From NCBI RefSeq assembly GCF_029674545.1, contig NZ_CP121354.1, forward strand, positions 4,845,001-4,909,000: a stretch of 64,000 nt of DNA, in the 5' to 3' direction. A model generated the notes under the pieces. That model was not told the origin of the DNA and did not search any database. It saw nothing but the letters and a program-made list of their open reading frames with translations. The DNA is from Mesorhizobium sp. WSM4904 (GTDB lineage Bacteria; Pseudomonadota; Alphaproteobacteria; Rhizobiales; Rhizobiaceae). The translations under genes were made by a program, and so were the position numbers. Positions 63,981 to 64,000 of this stretch are shown piece after piece. Positions within the stretch are counted from its first letter, which is position 1, and each line of letters opens with the position of its first letter.

Positions 63981-64000
63981 CGCGTAGTTACCAAAAATAT

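Overview
The window reads as a chromosomal segment of a high-GC alphaproteobacterium of the Rhizobiales, most likely Mesorhizobium or a close relative. The support is an aapJQMP amino-acid transporter operon, a CIRCE-controlled groESL, ppk-ppx, a cobalamin riboswitch, many small one-component regulators, and several families of dispersed palindromic repeats of the rhizobial kind. This assignment rests on gene content and style; no database search was run.

Layout. 2-6426 (+): the end of a carbohydrate-active protein, then a tight six-gene membrane-lipid operon resembling E. coli ynbABCD (CDP-alcohol phosphatidyltransferase, hydrolase/methyltransferase, PAP2/dual-specificity phosphatase, small membrane protein, acyltransferase, CDP-diglyceride synthase). 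6438-9605 (-): a BtuCDF-like ABC importer behind a B12 riboswitch, with a 30-codon ORF coupled to the ATPase start. 9810-16431: regulators and a TetR-controlled operon of an MFS carrier, an aldonolactone-oxidase-like flavoenzyme and a D-threonine-aldolase-like PLP enzyme. 16647-19300: a LysR remnant and groESL. 19596-30072: small stress, redox and regulator genes, several with visible operators. 30414-31811: fumC. 33628-41245: two DoxX genes, a serine hydrolase, ppx-ppk1, a zinc-finger protein and a flavin monooxygenase. 41718-46041 (-): aapJQMP. 46600-53162: metC-like lyase, HPP-CBS protein, ECF sigma factor, DUF4142 protein, cupredoxin and a TetR regulator. 54766-58676: a three-subunit molybdenum hydroxylase followed by a MoaD/ThiS-like protein. 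59170-63980: an accessory end with a replication-initiator-like HTH protein, an Abi/HEPN protein and a 1157-residue MmeI-like restriction-modification enzyme.

The most distinctive structure is repeat-on-repeat nesting. A dispersed palindromic repeat (called R3 here) occurs four times, and three copies are each split by a different insertion sequence: IS256 family, IS110 family IS1111 group, and IS110 group. The IS256 and IS110-group insertions lie at the same place in the repeat. A fourth nesting event, a 320-bp MITE-like element with an 8-bp direct repeat, sits inside a copy of another family (R1). The three regions most worth follow-up are the ynb-like lipid operon, the IS/R3 system with probable bridge-RNA segments, and the defence-like cluster at the right edge.

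Starts were chosen by Shine-Dalgarno spacing, coupling to the upstream stop and the usual family N-terminus. Repeat boundaries are by eye and may be off by several bases. No tRNA, rRNA or CRISPR array was seen.
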